This document shows, in pieces, positions 55,455 through 64,000 of a DNA stretch of 64,000 bases. Both the position numbers and the translations under genes were made by a program. The notes beneath the pieces were generated by a model that saw only the letters and a program-made list of their open reading frames with translations, had not been told where the DNA came from and did not search any database. Every line of letters starts with the position of its first letter. Within the stretch, counting starts at the first letter, position 1. Source of the stretch: Methylovirgula ligni (GTDB taxonomy: Bacteria > Pseudomonadota > Alphaproteobacteria > Rhizobiales > Beijerinckiaceae); contig NZ_CP025086.1 in assembly GCF_004135935.1 (NCBI RefSeq), forward strand, positions 620,001-684,000. Direction: 5' to 3'.

Positions 55455-56650
55455 TGCGCCGCCCTACAGAGCGGCGCCTGACCTTCCGCCGAGAGCGACA
55501 GCGCCGGGCCAAAATGCGCAATGATGTAGTCCTTGAGCATCGCCGCGCGAAGATTGTTCGCGTAAGCATTGGGATGCGGGTCACCGGCGAGCGTGAGCGG
55601 CTTTCCGGATTTTTCGGGGAGCGACACGTCGAAGACGTAAGGAGCGCCAGCGCGCAGCCTCGCGATGATCTCATCATCGGTAAACCCGGTTGCCCGGAGA
55701 TAGCCGGGCGGCGCCCGCATATAGGCGATCACCAAGGGGACGCCATATTTCGTCTGCGCGAGATGGGCGGAATCGAGCAGGATGCGAATATAGAGCTCGA
55801 TATCGGCATGCGTGACCTGATCGAAATTGCGTTCGATGAAGACCCGATAGGCGGCGCTGTGCTCTGCCCATTCATGCAGGCCCAGTTTCAGTCCGCTCAT
55901 GCAACGGCCTTGATAGACGGCTTTGCCATCGACGAGCGCATAGCGCGGGCCATTCCCCCCCCAAGCGGATTTGCACGCGGTGCGCTCCGCATGCCAGGGC
56001 GCCGTAAGATAAACGAAGAGCTTGGGCTGCGAGCCGAGGAGCCCGTCGAAAACGCCGAGTTGCATTTCCCGCAGGAATTGATGGGGTCCATAGCCGGGAA
56101 GGCCAAAGTTCAGCACGCGCAAATTATCGCCGAATGAATCGGAAACCTGTTGTGGCAGCGTGTCGGCATCGTTCAAGCCCTCGCCAAAGGTAAACGAGCA
56201 GCCGAAAAAGCCGACCGTCGGCCCGCTCGCACATGAGCGGGTTTGACGCAGATGATCGCGATCGATGGAATAAGTTACATCATAGATCGTGGCGCGGCTC
56301 TTCGGATCGATGCGCGTGACGTGAAATTGTCCGGCGTGTCCCGGCTGCCACCCGAGAGGCGCCCAGGGGACGATAAAGCCACGCGGACTGTGAACAACAG
56401 GGGGCGGGCTTAGGAGCGTAGCGACGCCCTCTACAGCGCAAAGACCGAAAGCCAGGGACGTCGCGACGAGCGCGCCGTCGCGCCAGCCGCCACGCAGAAA
56501 GGACGTGAGAAAGGCGAGCGCGATAGCAAAAAGAACAAACGTCCAGAACCTGAAAGCAGGAAGGCTTCGTGACGTTTCAAGATAAACGATACCGGCTATG
56601 AGGATCAGAACAGCGACGAGGCGCAGGCCAAGGCCCAGTGCCTTTTTCAT
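55451..56650 (-). CDS. SGNH/GDSL-like protein with N-terminal membrane helices, copy 2
   Basis: The start at 56650 follows GAGGGG and gives 399 residues (a Met six codons upstream is possible). Two to three N-terminal helices precede an SGNH-like domain related to copy 1 through shared segments YDV-Y-ID, FGEGLNDA-TLPQQ, EMQ-G-FDGLL and APWHAERTACK. Block I reads GCSFTFGEGL, with Cys where copy 1 has Asp, while the Ser is kept; the C-terminal pair is DPHPNAYAN. GC content is like the rest of the region, so this copy is probably native. Likely extracytoplasmic glycan modification, substrate unknown. Confidence 0.8.
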   Translation of the reverse strand: MKKALGLGLRLVAVLILIAGIVYLETSRSLPAFRFWTFVLFAIALAFLTSFLRGGWRDGALVATSLAFGLCAVEGVATLLSPPPVVHSPRGFIVPWAPLGWQPGHAGQFHVTRIDPKSRATIYDVTYSIDRDHLRQTRSCASGPTVGFFGCSFTFGEGLNDADTLPQQVSDSFGDNLRVLNFGLPGYGPHQFLREMQLGVFDGLLGSQPKLFVYLTAPWHAERTACKSAWGGNGPRYALVDGKAVYQGRCMSGLKLGLHEWAEHSAAYRVFIERNFDQVTHADIELYIRILLDSAHLAQTKYGVPLVIAYMRAPPGYLRATGFTDDEIIARLRAGAPYVFDVSLPEKSGKPLTLAGDPHPNAYANNLRAAMLKDYIIAHFGPALSLSAEGQAPLCRAAH

Positions 56651-56726
56651 TATTAATTCCCCTCGCACGCGCGCGGTCGCATTCCGCCAGGTTGTTTTGG
56701 CTGAGTTTATTTAATCGCGGCCGCGT

Positions 56727-57845
56727 TTACACCCGCATCGGCATCAAGACATAGAGAGCTGATGCGCCCTCGTGGTCGAGCACCAGCGTCGGCGAACCGG
56801 CATCGGCCAGTTTGAAGAGCGCCGTGTCGCCGTCGAGCTGGTTGGTGATATCGAGCAGATAGCGGGCGTTGAAGCCGATTTCGAGCGGCGCCGCGTCATA
56901 ATCGACTTCAAGCTCTTCGACCGCCGAGCCCGAATCCGGATTGGTGACGGAGAGCGTCAGCTTGTTGTCGGCCACGGCCAGCTTCACCGCCCGGCCGCGC
57001 TCCGAGGAGATGGTCGAGACGCGATCGACCGCGTCAGCGAAGGGGCCGCGCTCGACCGTCAGCAATTTATCGTTGCCCGCCGGGATGACGCGCGCATAAT
57101 CCGGGAACGTGCCGTCGATCAGCTTGGTGATCAGCACGACATCGCCGAAGCTGAAGCGCGCCTTGGTCGCCGAAATCTCGATCGTGACATCGGCCTCGAG
57201 ATCCTCGATCAGCTTCAGCACTTCGGCAACCGCCTTGCGCGGAATGATGATGCCCGGCATTCCAGCCGCGCCTTCCGGAGCGGGAATCTCGACGCGCGCC
57301 AGCCGGTGGCCGTCGGTCGCGACCGCCCGCAGCACCGTCGTCTTGCCGCTCTCCGCCGTGTGCAGGTAGATGCCGTTGAGGTAATAGCGCGTCTCCTCGC
57401 TGGAGATCGCGAACTGGGTCTTGTCGATCAGCTTTTTGAGATCGGCGGCGGCCAGGGTGAAGCGATGGGTGAAATCGCCGGCGGCGAGATCGGGGAAGTC
57501 GCTTTCCGGCAGGGCCTGAAGCTGGAAGCGCGAGCGGCCCGAGCGCAGCAGAAGCTGGCCGGCATCGCCGGCCGCTTCGAGCGAAACCTGCGCCCCCTCC
57601 GGCAATTTGCGGACGATCTCGTAGAGAATATGCGCCGGCAGGGTCGTCGCGCCTGCCTGGGTGACATCGGCCGGCAGTTTGTCGGTCACTTCGAGATCAA
57701 GGTCGGTCGCTTTCAGGAGGACCGCGCTGCCGTCGGCGCTGAAGAGAATGTTGGAGAGGATCGGGATCGTCGTGCGCCGTTCGACGACGCGGTGCACGTG
57801 GCCGAGCGCCTTCAGCAGAGTGGCGCGTTCGAGAGTGACTTGCAT
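56727..57845 (-). CDS. dnaN: DNA polymerase III beta subunit (sliding clamp)
   Basis: DnaN is the ring-shaped processivity clamp of DNA polymerase III. The 372-residue protein is full length: MQVTLERATLLKALGHVHRVVERRTTIPILSN, LLKATDLDLEVTD, the middle clamp fold and the conserved C-terminus ALYVLMPMRV. dnaA and recF, its partners in many bacteria, are not adjacent here, which is common in alphaproteobacteria. Confidence 0.97.
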   Translation of the reverse strand: MQVTLERATLLKALGHVHRVVERRTTIPILSNILFSADGSAVLLKATDLDLEVTDKLPADVTQAGATTLPAHILYEIVRKLPEGAQVSLEAAGDAGQLLLRSGRSRFQLQALPESDFPDLAAGDFTHRFTLAAADLKKLIDKTQFAISSEETRYYLNGIYLHTAESGKTTVLRAVATDGHRLARVEIPAPEGAAGMPGIIIPRKAVAEVLKLIEDLEADVTIEISATKARFSFGDVVLITKLIDGTFPDYARVIPAGNDKLLTVERGPFADAVDRVSTISSERGRAVKLAVADNKLTLSVTNPDSGSAVEELEVDYDAAPLEIGFNARYLLDITNQLDGDTALFKLADAGSPTLVLDHEGASALYVLMPMRV

Positions 57846-58134
57846 GGGACGAATCCGGACTCTTCAGGCTTACGGGTTGGGGTCGCTGGCAGGCAGGCGC
57901 GGCGGGTGCCGGGCAAGGGGCGCAACTGTGGCGCGGCTCAAGCCAAATCGCAAGCGCCGCCATGCCTGGGTACCCAGTTTTCGCCCGCCTGCGGCTGCGG
58001 CGAAGGTGCCGCTGATTTGCCCCGCAGCCACCCGGTTTCGACCATTTTACCCCGCCTTAATCGCGCCGGTTTAGGGTCTCGGGCGCCGGCATGGGTCAGC
58101 GCGGCATTATCTGCGAGCGGCGGCGTCAACGAGA

Positions 58135-60279
58135 ATGGCCAAGGAGTGGAACGGCGAGCGGCGGGAGCCGGTCTTCGATGGCTTTCCGGAGCCGGAGGAG
58201 AAGCCGCGCCGCGCGCCGCCGAAGAAACGCAAATCAAAGCGCAAGAAGCGCCCGCCGCTCTTGAGCCGGCTTGTCTATTGGCTGCTAATGCTCGGGCTCT
58301 GGGGCGCCGTCGGAGCATCCGCGGTCGTCGCCTATTACGCGGCGCAACTGCCGCCGATCGACCAGCTCGCCATCCCCAAGCGGCCGCCCAACATCGCCAT
58401 TCTCGACGATAATGGCACCCTGCTCGCCAATCGCGGCGACATGGGCGGTGCGGCCGTCCATCTCGCCGAACTGCCGCCCTATCTGCCGAAAGCCTTCGTC
58501 GCCATCGAGGACCGCCGCTTCTACGATCATTGGGGCATCGATCCGATCGGCATTCTGCGCGCCCTCGTCCGCGACGCGACTGGCCACGGCGGCATGGAAG
58601 GCGGCTCGACGCTGACCCAGCAGCTCGCCAAGAACCTGTTCCTGACGCAGGAGCGGACGGTTTCACGCAAAATCCAGGAGGCCATCCTCGCGCTCTGGCT
58701 CGAGCACAAATATTCCAAGGATCAGATCCTCGAACTCTATCTCAACCGGGTCTATTTCGGCTCGGGCGCTTTCGGCGTCGAGGCGGCGTCGCAGAAATAT
58801 TTCGGCCACAGCGCACGCGACGTCACCCTCGCCGAGGCGGCCATGCTCGGCGGCCTGATGAAAGCGCCCTCGCGCTACGCGCCGAACCATAATCTCGCCG
58901 CCGCCACCGACCGCGCCCGCGACGTCGTCAACGCCATGCTGGAACAGGGCTTCATCACCAAGCCAATGGCCGAGCTCGCCCTCGCCCAGCCGGCAAAGCC
59001 GGTCAAGCTCAACGGCGGCACGATCAATTATGTCGCCGATTATGTGATGGATCAGCTCGACGCGCTCGTCGGCCCGGTCGATGAAGACATCTCCGTCCGC
59101 ACGACGATCAGCGCGCCGCTGCAGACCGCGGCGGAGCAGGCATTGCGCGAGGCGCTCAGCGCGAAAGGCGCGCATTATGATGTAACCCAGGGGGCGCTTG
59201 TCGCGCTCGACCCGGACGGCGCGCTGCGCGCGCTCGTCGGCGGCCGCGACTATTCCGAGAGCCAGTTCGACCGCGCCACCTCGGCGAAGCGCCAGCCAGG
59301 TTCCGCCTTCAAGCCTTTCGTCTATCTGACGGCGCTCGAACACGGCCTGACGCCCGACTCCGTGCGCAACGACGCGCCGATCAATCTGCGCGGCTGGCAG
59401 CCGGAGAATTACGAGCATCGCTACATGGGCCCGGTGACGCTGACGACGGCGCTCGCCAATTCGCTCAACACGGTCGCGGTGCGGGTCGGCCTCGAAGTCG
59501 GCCCCGCCGCCGTCGCGCGCACCGCGCATCAGCTCGGCATTACTTCGAATCTTGACATCAATCCGACGATCGCGCTCGGCACCTCCGCGGTGACGCCGCT
59601 CGAACTCACCTCGGCCTATGTGCCCTTCGCCAACGGCGGCATCGCCGTCGCGCCCTATGTCATCGCCAGAGTCGCAACGGCGAACGGCCATGTGCTCTAC
59701 CAGCACGCGCCATCGACCAACGGCAGCGTCATCGCGCCGGATTATGTGGCGATGATGAACCGGATGCTAAGCGAAACGCTGATTTCCGGCACGGCGCGGC
59801 GCGCCGACCTGCCCGGCTGGCAGGCCGCCGGCAAGACCGGCACCAGCCAGGATTTCCGCGATGCCTGGTTCATCGGGTATACGAGCCACATGACCTGCGG
59901 CGTCTGGCTCGGCAATGATGACAACTCGCCGACGAAGCGCGCCTCGGGTGGTTCGCTGCCGGTCGTCATCTGGTCGCGTTTCATGCAGGTCGCGCACGCC
60001 GGCCTGGCGCCGGCGCCGCTGGTCGATGGCATCTGGTCAGAGCCCGTGGCGCCGAACATTCCGGTCGCCAACGCCATCGTCAACTTTTTCGCCGGTCAGA
60101 GCCAGCCCGCCGCGCAAACGCCGCCGTCGCAGCACTGGCCGCGTGCCGCACAAACGCAAAGCGCGCCGTCTCGACCGGCGCGCCGCGATTATGATGGGCG
60201 TTTCCTGCCGCCCGCCTCGATCCCGAATGGAAGCGAGGCCAACCGGCAGCAGGAGAAACCCTTCTTCGGTCTGTTCTAG
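58135..60279 (+). CDS. Class A penicillin-binding protein (PBP1A-like)
   Basis: This bifunctional peptidoglycan synthase has 714 residues. A basic cytoplasmic tail (KKRKSKRKKR) precedes one membrane helix (about 45-70). The GT51 glycosyltransferase domain has VAIEDRRFYDHWGID and GGSTLTQQLAKNLFL. The transpeptidase domain carries the active-site tetrad S-A-F-K in PGSAFKPF, the S-L-N motif in ANSLNTVAVR and K-T-G in AGKTGTS. A Gln/Pro-rich tail ends the protein. It belongs to the PBP1A/1C-like class; the cellular partner is unknown. Confidence 0.94.
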   Translation: MAKEWNGERREPVFDGFPEPEEKPRRAPPKKRKSKRKKRPPLLSRLVYWLLMLGLWGAVGASAVVAYYAAQLPPIDQLAIPKRPPNIAILDDNGTLLANRGDMGGAAVHLAELPPYLPKAFVAIEDRRFYDHWGIDPIGILRALVRDATGHGGMEGGSTLTQQLAKNLFLTQERTVSRKIQEAILALWLEHKYSKDQILELYLNRVYFGSGAFGVEAASQKYFGHSARDVTLAEAAMLGGLMKAPSRYAPNHNLAAATDRARDVVNAMLEQGFITKPMAELALAQPAKPVKLNGGTINYVADYVMDQLDALVGPVDEDISVRTTISAPLQTAAEQALREALSAKGAHYDVTQGALVALDPDGALRALVGGRDYSESQFDRATSAKRQPGSAFKPFVYLTALEHGLTPDSVRNDAPINLRGWQPENYEHRYMGPVTLTTALANSLNTVAVRVGLEVGPAAVARTAHQLGITSNLDINPTIALGTSAVTPLELTSAYVPFANGGIAVAPYVIARVATANGHVLYQHAPSTNGSVIAPDYVAMMNRMLSETLISGTARRADLPGWQAAGKTGTSQDFRDAWFIGYTSHMTCGVWLGNDDNSPTKRASGGSLPVVIWSRFMQVAHAGLAPAPLVDGIWSEPVAPNIPVANAIVNFFAGQSQPAAQTPPSQHWPRAAQTQSAPSRPARRDYDGRFLPPASIPNGSEANRQQEKPFFGLF

Positions 60280-60282
60280 AGC

Positions 60283-60555
60283 TTAGTGCACGCTCACCGT
60301 CTGCAACTCCTGCTGCAGGGCATTGGCCAGGGCAGCATCGCGCGAATCCGTGAGGATGATCGGCGTGCCGTCAGCGCCCAGCAAAGCGAAAAGCTCAAGA
60401 CCCGGTTGGAGCGGCGGGGCCTGCGGGAAGAGCCGGCTCACATCCTCGGACCGGAGGGCGCGCACATAGGCGAGCGAACCACCGCCGAGATGGGCGAACT
60501 GTTCTTCGGTGAGGGGAGTCGCGGTCTCAACGACCTCTTTGACTTCGTCCAACAT
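60283..60555 (-). CDS. DUF1150 family protein
   Basis: This 90-residue protein has the DUF1150 pattern LTEEQFAHLGGGSLAYVRALRSEDV and LFALLGADGTPIILTDSRDAALANA. In alphaproteobacteria DUF1150 genes regularly follow hsp20, as here, 48 bases downstream on the same strand, so the protein is probably co-induced by heat shock. Its function is unknown. The stop codon is three bases from the convergent PBP stop. Confidence 0.9.
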   Translation of the reverse strand: MLDEVKEVVETATPLTEEQFAHLGGGSLAYVRALRSEDVSRLFPQAPPLQPGLELFALLGADGTPIILTDSRDAALANALQQELQTVSVH

Positions 60556-60603
60556 TCAACACTCCTTCTGCGGTCTCTTCGAGACCCGCGCGGATGCGAA
60601 CAT

Positions 60604-61032
60604 TCAGTCTCGCATCATGATATCGATCTTCTTAACCACTCGTGACAGTTCGGGCCGCACGAGATCCACCGTCAACAACCCGTGGGCCAGATCGGCGGCC
60701 GCAACGCGCATTCCCTCCGCAAGGAGGAAAACCCGCTGAAACTGCCTGGCCGCGATCCCCCGGTGGAGGAAATCGCGCGGTTTCTCGTCCTGCTGGCGGC
60801 CGCGGATGACCAACTGGCCTTCCTCGACCGTCACTTCAAGCTGATCGCGCAGGAACCCGGCGACTGCCAGGGTGATGCGCAGCCTTTCGGGCTCCGCATC
60901 GGTCTTCGCGACCCGCTCGATATTGTAGGGCGGGTAACCGTCCGAACCCGCCCGCGTCACCCGGTCGACCATCCGCTCGAATTCCTCGAACCCGAGCAGA
61001 AAGGGGGAATTGATGGTCAACATTCGCGACAT
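60604..61032 (-). CDS. Hsp20-family small heat-shock protein
   Basis: This 142-residue alpha-crystallin-type chaperone resembles IbpA: N-terminal SPFLLGFEEFERMVDRV, the alpha-crystallin domain from about residue 40 (PPYNIERV...RLRITLAVAGFLRDQLEVTVEEGQLVIRGRQ) and the end GLLTVDLVRPE. Such proteins hold unfolding proteins for DnaK/ClpB. A heat-shock promoter (61093-61121) lies 60 bases upstream, and the DUF1150 gene follows in the same unit. Confidence 0.94.
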   Translation of the reverse strand: MSRMLTINSPFLLGFEEFERMVDRVTRAGSDGYPPYNIERVAKTDAEPERLRITLAVAGFLRDQLEVTVEEGQLVIRGRQQDEKPRDFLHRGIAARQFQRVFLLAEGMRVAAADLAHGLLTVDLVRPELSRVVKKIDIMMRD

Positions 61033-61092
61033 GGGCGAAGCCCTCAGGCCTTCGATACGTCCGGAGGCCCGTTATGGCACCTCCGCAGAGGA

Positions 61093-61121
61093 AATATGGA
61101 GTTTCGCGGCGCGCCTTCAAG
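61093..61121 (-). promoter_or_regulatory. Sigma-32-type heat-shock promoter of hsp20
   Basis: On the minus strand CTTGAAG is followed, after 13 bases, by CTCCATATT. This fits the RpoH consensus (CTTGAAA, 12-14 bases, CCCCATnT) closely. It is placed about 60 bases before the hsp20 start in the gap after the dehydrogenase gene. Confidence 0.78.
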
Positions 61122-61169
61122 GGCGGGAAAGCGAAGCCAGAGCGGCAGCTTGGCGATGTCTCCCGGCGT

Positions 61170-62165
61170 CTAGGTCGCGCTGGGGAGAACCCGGTCGGGC
61201 GGCCGGTGGCCGTCCATGAACATCTTGACGTTGATGAGCACTTTCTCGCCCATATCGACGCGGCCCTCGCGCGTCGCCGAGCCCATATGCGGCAGCAGCG
61301 TTACCTTGCCGGCTTCCGCGAGCTTGAGCAGCCGTTCGTTGATGGCGGGCTCATGCTCGAAGACGTCGAGCCCGGCACCAGCGAGCTCGCCCGCTTCCAG
61401 CATCTCGATCAGCGCCGTTTCGTCGATGATCTCGCCGCGGGCGGTATTGACCAGAATGGCTTGCGGGCGGAGCTGCTGCAGCCGCCGCGCCGACAGCAGA
61501 TGGAACGTCGCCGGCGTATGCGGGCAATTCACCGAGACGATGTCCATCCGCGCCAGCATCTGGTCGAGCGATTCCCAATAGGTCGCCTCGAGTTCTTCCT
61601 CGATCGCGGCGGCGACGTGGCGGCGGTTATGATAATGGATTTGCAGGCCGAAGGCCCGTGCCCGGTAGGCGAGCGCCTGGCCGATACGGCCCATGCCGAC
61701 GATGCCCAGTCTTTTGCCGGTGATTCGCGTGCCGAGCATCCAGGTTGGCGACCAGCCGCCCCAATGTCCGTGCGGGATGACCTCCGCGCCTTCGACGATG
61801 CGCCGCGCCACGGCAAGAATCAGCGCCATCGTCATATCGGCGGTGTCCTGCGTCAGCACGCCCGGCGTATTGGTGACGGTGATGCCGCGCTTGGCGGCCG
61901 CGGCGACATCGATATTGTCGACGCCATTGCCGAAATTGGCGATGAGCTTGAGTTGGCTGCCGGCTTGTTCGATGAGCGCGGCATCGATCCGGTCGGTCAC
62001 GGTCGGCACCAGGACATCGGCGCTGCGCACGGCCGCGATCAGGTCCTCCTGGCTCATCGGCTTGTCGTCGATGTTGAGCCGGGCGTCAAAAAGCTCGCGC
62101 ATCCGCGTCTCGATCACGTCCGGCAACTTGCGCGTGAGGACTACGAGCGGTTTTTTCTTGACCAT
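61170..62165 (-). CDS. D-isomer-specific 2-hydroxyacid dehydrogenase
   Basis: This NAD(P)-dependent dehydrogenase reduces 2-oxo acids such as glyoxylate or hydroxypyruvate. The start at 62165 (MVKKKPLVVLTRKLP) gives 331 residues; an upstream extension has no homology. The Rossmann motif GIVGMGRIGQALAYRARAFG is preceded by the substrate segment ANFGNGVDNID. The catalytic Arg, Glu and His are in NTARGEIID, AGLDVFEHEP and LLPHMGSAT. The family resembles glyoxylate reductase; the real substrate is undetermined. Confidence 0.91.
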   Translation of the reverse strand: MVKKKPLVVLTRKLPDVIETRMRELFDARLNIDDKPMSQEDLIAAVRSADVLVPTVTDRIDAALIEQAGSQLKLIANFGNGVDNIDVAAAAKRGITVTNTPGVLTQDTADMTMALILAVARRIVEGAEVIPHGHWGGWSPTWMLGTRITGKRLGIVGMGRIGQALAYRARAFGLQIHYHNRRHVAAAIEEELEATYWESLDQMLARMDIVSVNCPHTPATFHLLSARRLQQLRPQAILVNTARGEIIDETALIEMLEAGELAGAGLDVFEHEPAINERLLKLAEAGKVTLLPHMGSATREGRVDMGEKVLINVKMFMDGHRPPDRVLPSAT

Positions 62166-62415
62166 CCTGCATCCGTCCGTGAACCGCGGCACCCGCCCGT
62201 CGCGGGGCGCGGCCTTCACGCGGCCTTAACTCAGCGCAACGCACTTAATAAGGCGGCCAAGCTGCGAGGTCGCGCGAAATTTCCCGCGCCTCTCTAGCAG
62301 ATGGTGGTCCAAACACAAGAATGGTGGATGGGCCCAAACCGGGTCGACCAATGGATTTTGGCGACATAAAAACGGCGGCATCGGCCGTCTCTGGTGACGC
62401 GACGCGGATTGGACA

Positions 62416-62997
62416 ATGAATCGCCTGGATATGGATCGTCGCCTTCTTCTGCTGCGCGGGATTTTGCGGGGAATTTTGATTCTCGGGCTCGGCCTCGCCA
62501 CGTGCGTTGCGAGCCTGCCCGGCCGGGCCGCCGAGACGGCCGACGCCAATGGACAGACGGTCGGCTCCGTCAGCGGACTTCCCGTGCCGCGGTTCGTCAG
62601 CCTGAAGGCCGACCGCGTCAACCTCCGCGAAGGCCCCTCCAAGGACCACCGCACCACGTGGATCTACCAGAGGGCTGGCCTGCCGGTCGAAATCACCGCC
62701 GAGTTTGGCATGTGGCGCAAGGTCCGCGATTCCGACGGGACCGAGGGCTGGGTGCTCCACAACCTTCTGTCCGGACGCCGGACGGCCATTGTCGCGCCGT
62801 GGAAAAAGGACACGATTTTCACGATTTACAGCCGCCCCGCCGACAACGCGGCGCCGCTCGCCCGCCTGCAGCCGGGCGTCATCGGCGCGATCAAAACTTG
62901 CGATGGCGGCTGGTGCGAAATCTACGGCGACGGATTCGACGGCTACATCCGCCAGGATGTCCTCTGGGGCGTCTATCCCAACGAGAAGATTGACTGA
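62416..62997 (+). CDS. Exported bacterial SH3-domain protein
   Basis: This 193-residue protein has a signal peptide ending near PGRAA. The mature part has an SH3b-type domain (SLKADRVNLREGPSKDHRTTWIYQRAGLPVEITAEFGMWRKVRDSDGTEGWVLHNLLSG) and a second half with a similar fold ending in GYIRQDVLWGVYPNE. Bacterial SH3 domains usually bind cell-wall or surface components. This family is widespread in Hyphomicrobiales but uncharacterised. Confidence 0.88.
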   Translation: MNRLDMDRRLLLLRGILRGILILGLGLATCVASLPGRAAETADANGQTVGSVSGLPVPRFVSLKADRVNLREGPSKDHRTTWIYQRAGLPVEITAEFGMWRKVRDSDGTEGWVLHNLLSGRRTAIVAPWKKDTIFTIYSRPADNAAPLARLQPGVIGAIKTCDGGWCEIYGDGFDGYIRQDVLWGVYPNEKID

Positions 62998-63230
62998 CGC
63001 GCGCCAGAACGCCGCAAGATGGCGGCGCATCATAAAAATTGTTCCAAATTGGCCTGTGGTGGCTTTCCCGCGCCTGTAGCGGCTCTGGCACCGGCGGAGG
63101 CGGAAAATCGCCGGCGTCCCCATCGAGGCCCCGCCAGACCCTTTCAGCCCGGCCCGGCCTATGTTAGAAGCCGCCATCTTCGCTCGCGTGGGTGCGCCTT
63201 CGGGGCGAATCCTCGAACGCGAAAGATATG

Positions 63231-63755
63231 ATGAGCGAGCGACGCTCCAGCTTCGATTACGAAGACCTCATTGCCTGCGGCCGCGGCGATCTGTTCGGCC
63301 CCGGCAATCCGCAATTGCCGCTGCCGCCAATGTTGATGTTCGACAGGATCGCCACCATTTCCGAGCAGGGCGGCGCCAATGGCAAAGGCACGATCCGCGC
63401 CGAATTTGCGATCAAGCCGGATCATTGGTTCTTCGGCTGTCACTTCAAGGGCGATCCGGTCATGCCGGGCTGTCTCGGCTTGGATGCGCTGTGGCAATTG
63501 CTCGGCTTCTATCTCGGCTGGCTCGGCCTGCAGGGACGCGGCCGGGCGCTTGGCGTCGGCGAGGTGAAATTCACCGAGCAGGTGCTGCCGACGGTCAAGC
63601 GGCTGATCTACGGGGTCGATCTCAAGCGCGTCTTCAATACCAAACTGGTGTTGGGCATCGCCGATGGTTGGCTCGAAGCCGATGGCCAGCGCATCTATCA
63701 TGCGACGGATCTTAAAGTCGGCCTGTTCAAGGCCGCACCATCATCGGCAACCTGA
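63231..63755 (+). CDS. fabA: 3-hydroxydecanoyl-ACP dehydratase/isomerase
   Basis: FabA dehydrates beta-hydroxyacyl-ACP and isomerises the C10 product, the branch point to unsaturated fatty acids. The start at 63231 ([23 protein letters not shown]) gives 174 residues, close to E. coli FabA; a Met one codon earlier at 63228 is equivalent. The catalytic residues His71 ([19 protein letters not shown]) and Asp85 are present. fabB follows on the same strand after 60 bases, the usual fabAB order. Confidence 0.96.
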   Translation: MSERRSSFDYEDLIACGRGDLFGPGNPQLPLPPMLMFDRIATISEQGGANGKGTIRAEFAIKPDHWFFGCHFKGDPVMPGCLGLDALWQLLGFYLGWLGLQGRGRALGVGEVKFTEQVLPTVKRLIYGVDLKRVFNTKLVLGIADGWLEADGQRIYHATDLKVGLFKAAPSSAT

Positions 63756-63815
63756 TTCACACGCGCACGCCGACGGTTTTCAGGGCCGCCTCGCCGGCCT
63801 AAGCGGGAGATTGGA

Positions 63816-64000
63816 ATGAGACGCGTCGTCGTCACCGGAATGGGCATCGTCTCCTCGATTGGGAACAATACCCAGGAGGTGCTCTCCTCGCTGCACGAGG
63901 CCAGATCCGGCATCGTCAGGGCCGACAAATACGCCGAGCTTGGCTTCCGCAGCCAGGTGCATGGCGCGCCGACGCTCGACCCGGAGCATATGATCGACCG
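63816..64000 (+). CDS. fabB: 3-oxoacyl-ACP synthase I, partial (3' end outside window)
   Basis: The first 61 residues of a condensing enzyme are visible, starting MRRVVVTGMGIVSSIGNNTQEVLSSL after a GGGAGA ribosome site. The motif VVTGMGIVSSIG is the classical beta-ketoacyl-ACP synthase N-terminus. The position directly after fabA indicates FabB, which elongates the unsaturated intermediate made by FabA. The active-site Cys lies beyond the window. Confidence 0.93.
   Translation, partial: MRRVVVTGMGIVSSIGNNTQEVLSSLHEARSGIVRADKYAELGFRSQVHGAPTLDPEHMID

Noticed and set aside
55285..55524. 79-codon plus-strand frame over the carbamoyltransferase remnant
   Set aside because: It is out of phase with the remnant and Ser/Arg-rich; the real homology is in the other frame without a start.

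Overview
The window looks like a chromosomal segment of a GC-rich alphaproteobacterium, most likely order Hyphomicrobiales and perhaps the Beijerinckiaceae/Methylocystaceae side (inference from gene families and neighbourhoods; no 16S rRNA gene is present). Supporting signs are the DUF1150-Hsp20 pair, fabA-fabB, ybgC next to tolQRA, the ATP-grasp/alpha-E pair and dispersed palindromic repeats of a rhizobial type. About 62 protein genes, one broken gene and one tRNA-Leu(CAA) are supported. Nearly all the DNA is coding and both strands are used about equally. No rRNA gene, CRISPR array, integrase or intact insertion sequence was seen.

Layout. 0-8 kb: tolQRA (tolA runs off the left edge), ybgC, apaG, an ArgE-type deacylase, a methyltransferase, a DmeF-like metal exporter, an exported GyrI-like protein and dapF. 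8-20 kb: mtaB, an AT-richer HEPN-domain gene that looks transferred, purH, accA, prs, uvrC, pgsA, moaD and moaE. 20-26 kb: an encapsulin shell gene with its dye-decolourising peroxidase cargo, tRNA-Leu, leuC and rplS. 26-31 kb: a divergent regulator/oxidoreductase pair, uppP and pxpBC.

30.6-40.6 kb is a cell-surface glycan and lipid region. It holds a two-gene polysaccharide ABC exporter, a stand-alone LptF/LptG-type permease, four glycosyltransferases, a fatty-acid hydroxylase and a GT21 (ceramide glucosyltransferase or HpnI-like) enzyme. 40.8-48.5 kb carries an M3 oligopeptidase, a sigma-54-type response regulator and two envelope enzymes, an L,D-transpeptidase and a DUF882 protein. 48.9-56.7 kb carries a circularly permuted ATP-grasp protein, an alpha-E protein, an SxtJ-like membrane protein, a 49-residue DUF5989 protein, a NodU/CmcH-type carbamoyltransferase and two diverged SGNH-type proteins. 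A near-identical 166-bp copy of the carbamoyltransferase 3' end lies between the two SGNH genes and marks a recombination or insertion event. 56.7-64 kb: dnaN, a class A penicillin-binding protein, DUF1150, hsp20 with a clear sigma-32-type promoter, a 2-hydroxyacid dehydrogenase, an SH3 protein, fabA and the start of fabB.

The most distinctive systems are the encapsulin-DyP nanocompartment, the HEPN island wedged between housekeeping genes and bounded by palindromes, the carbamoyltransferase/SxtJ/DUF5989/SGNH module with its duplication scar, and two adjacent housekeeping genes (pgsA, moaE) whose C-termini are encoded by dispersed palindromic repeats.
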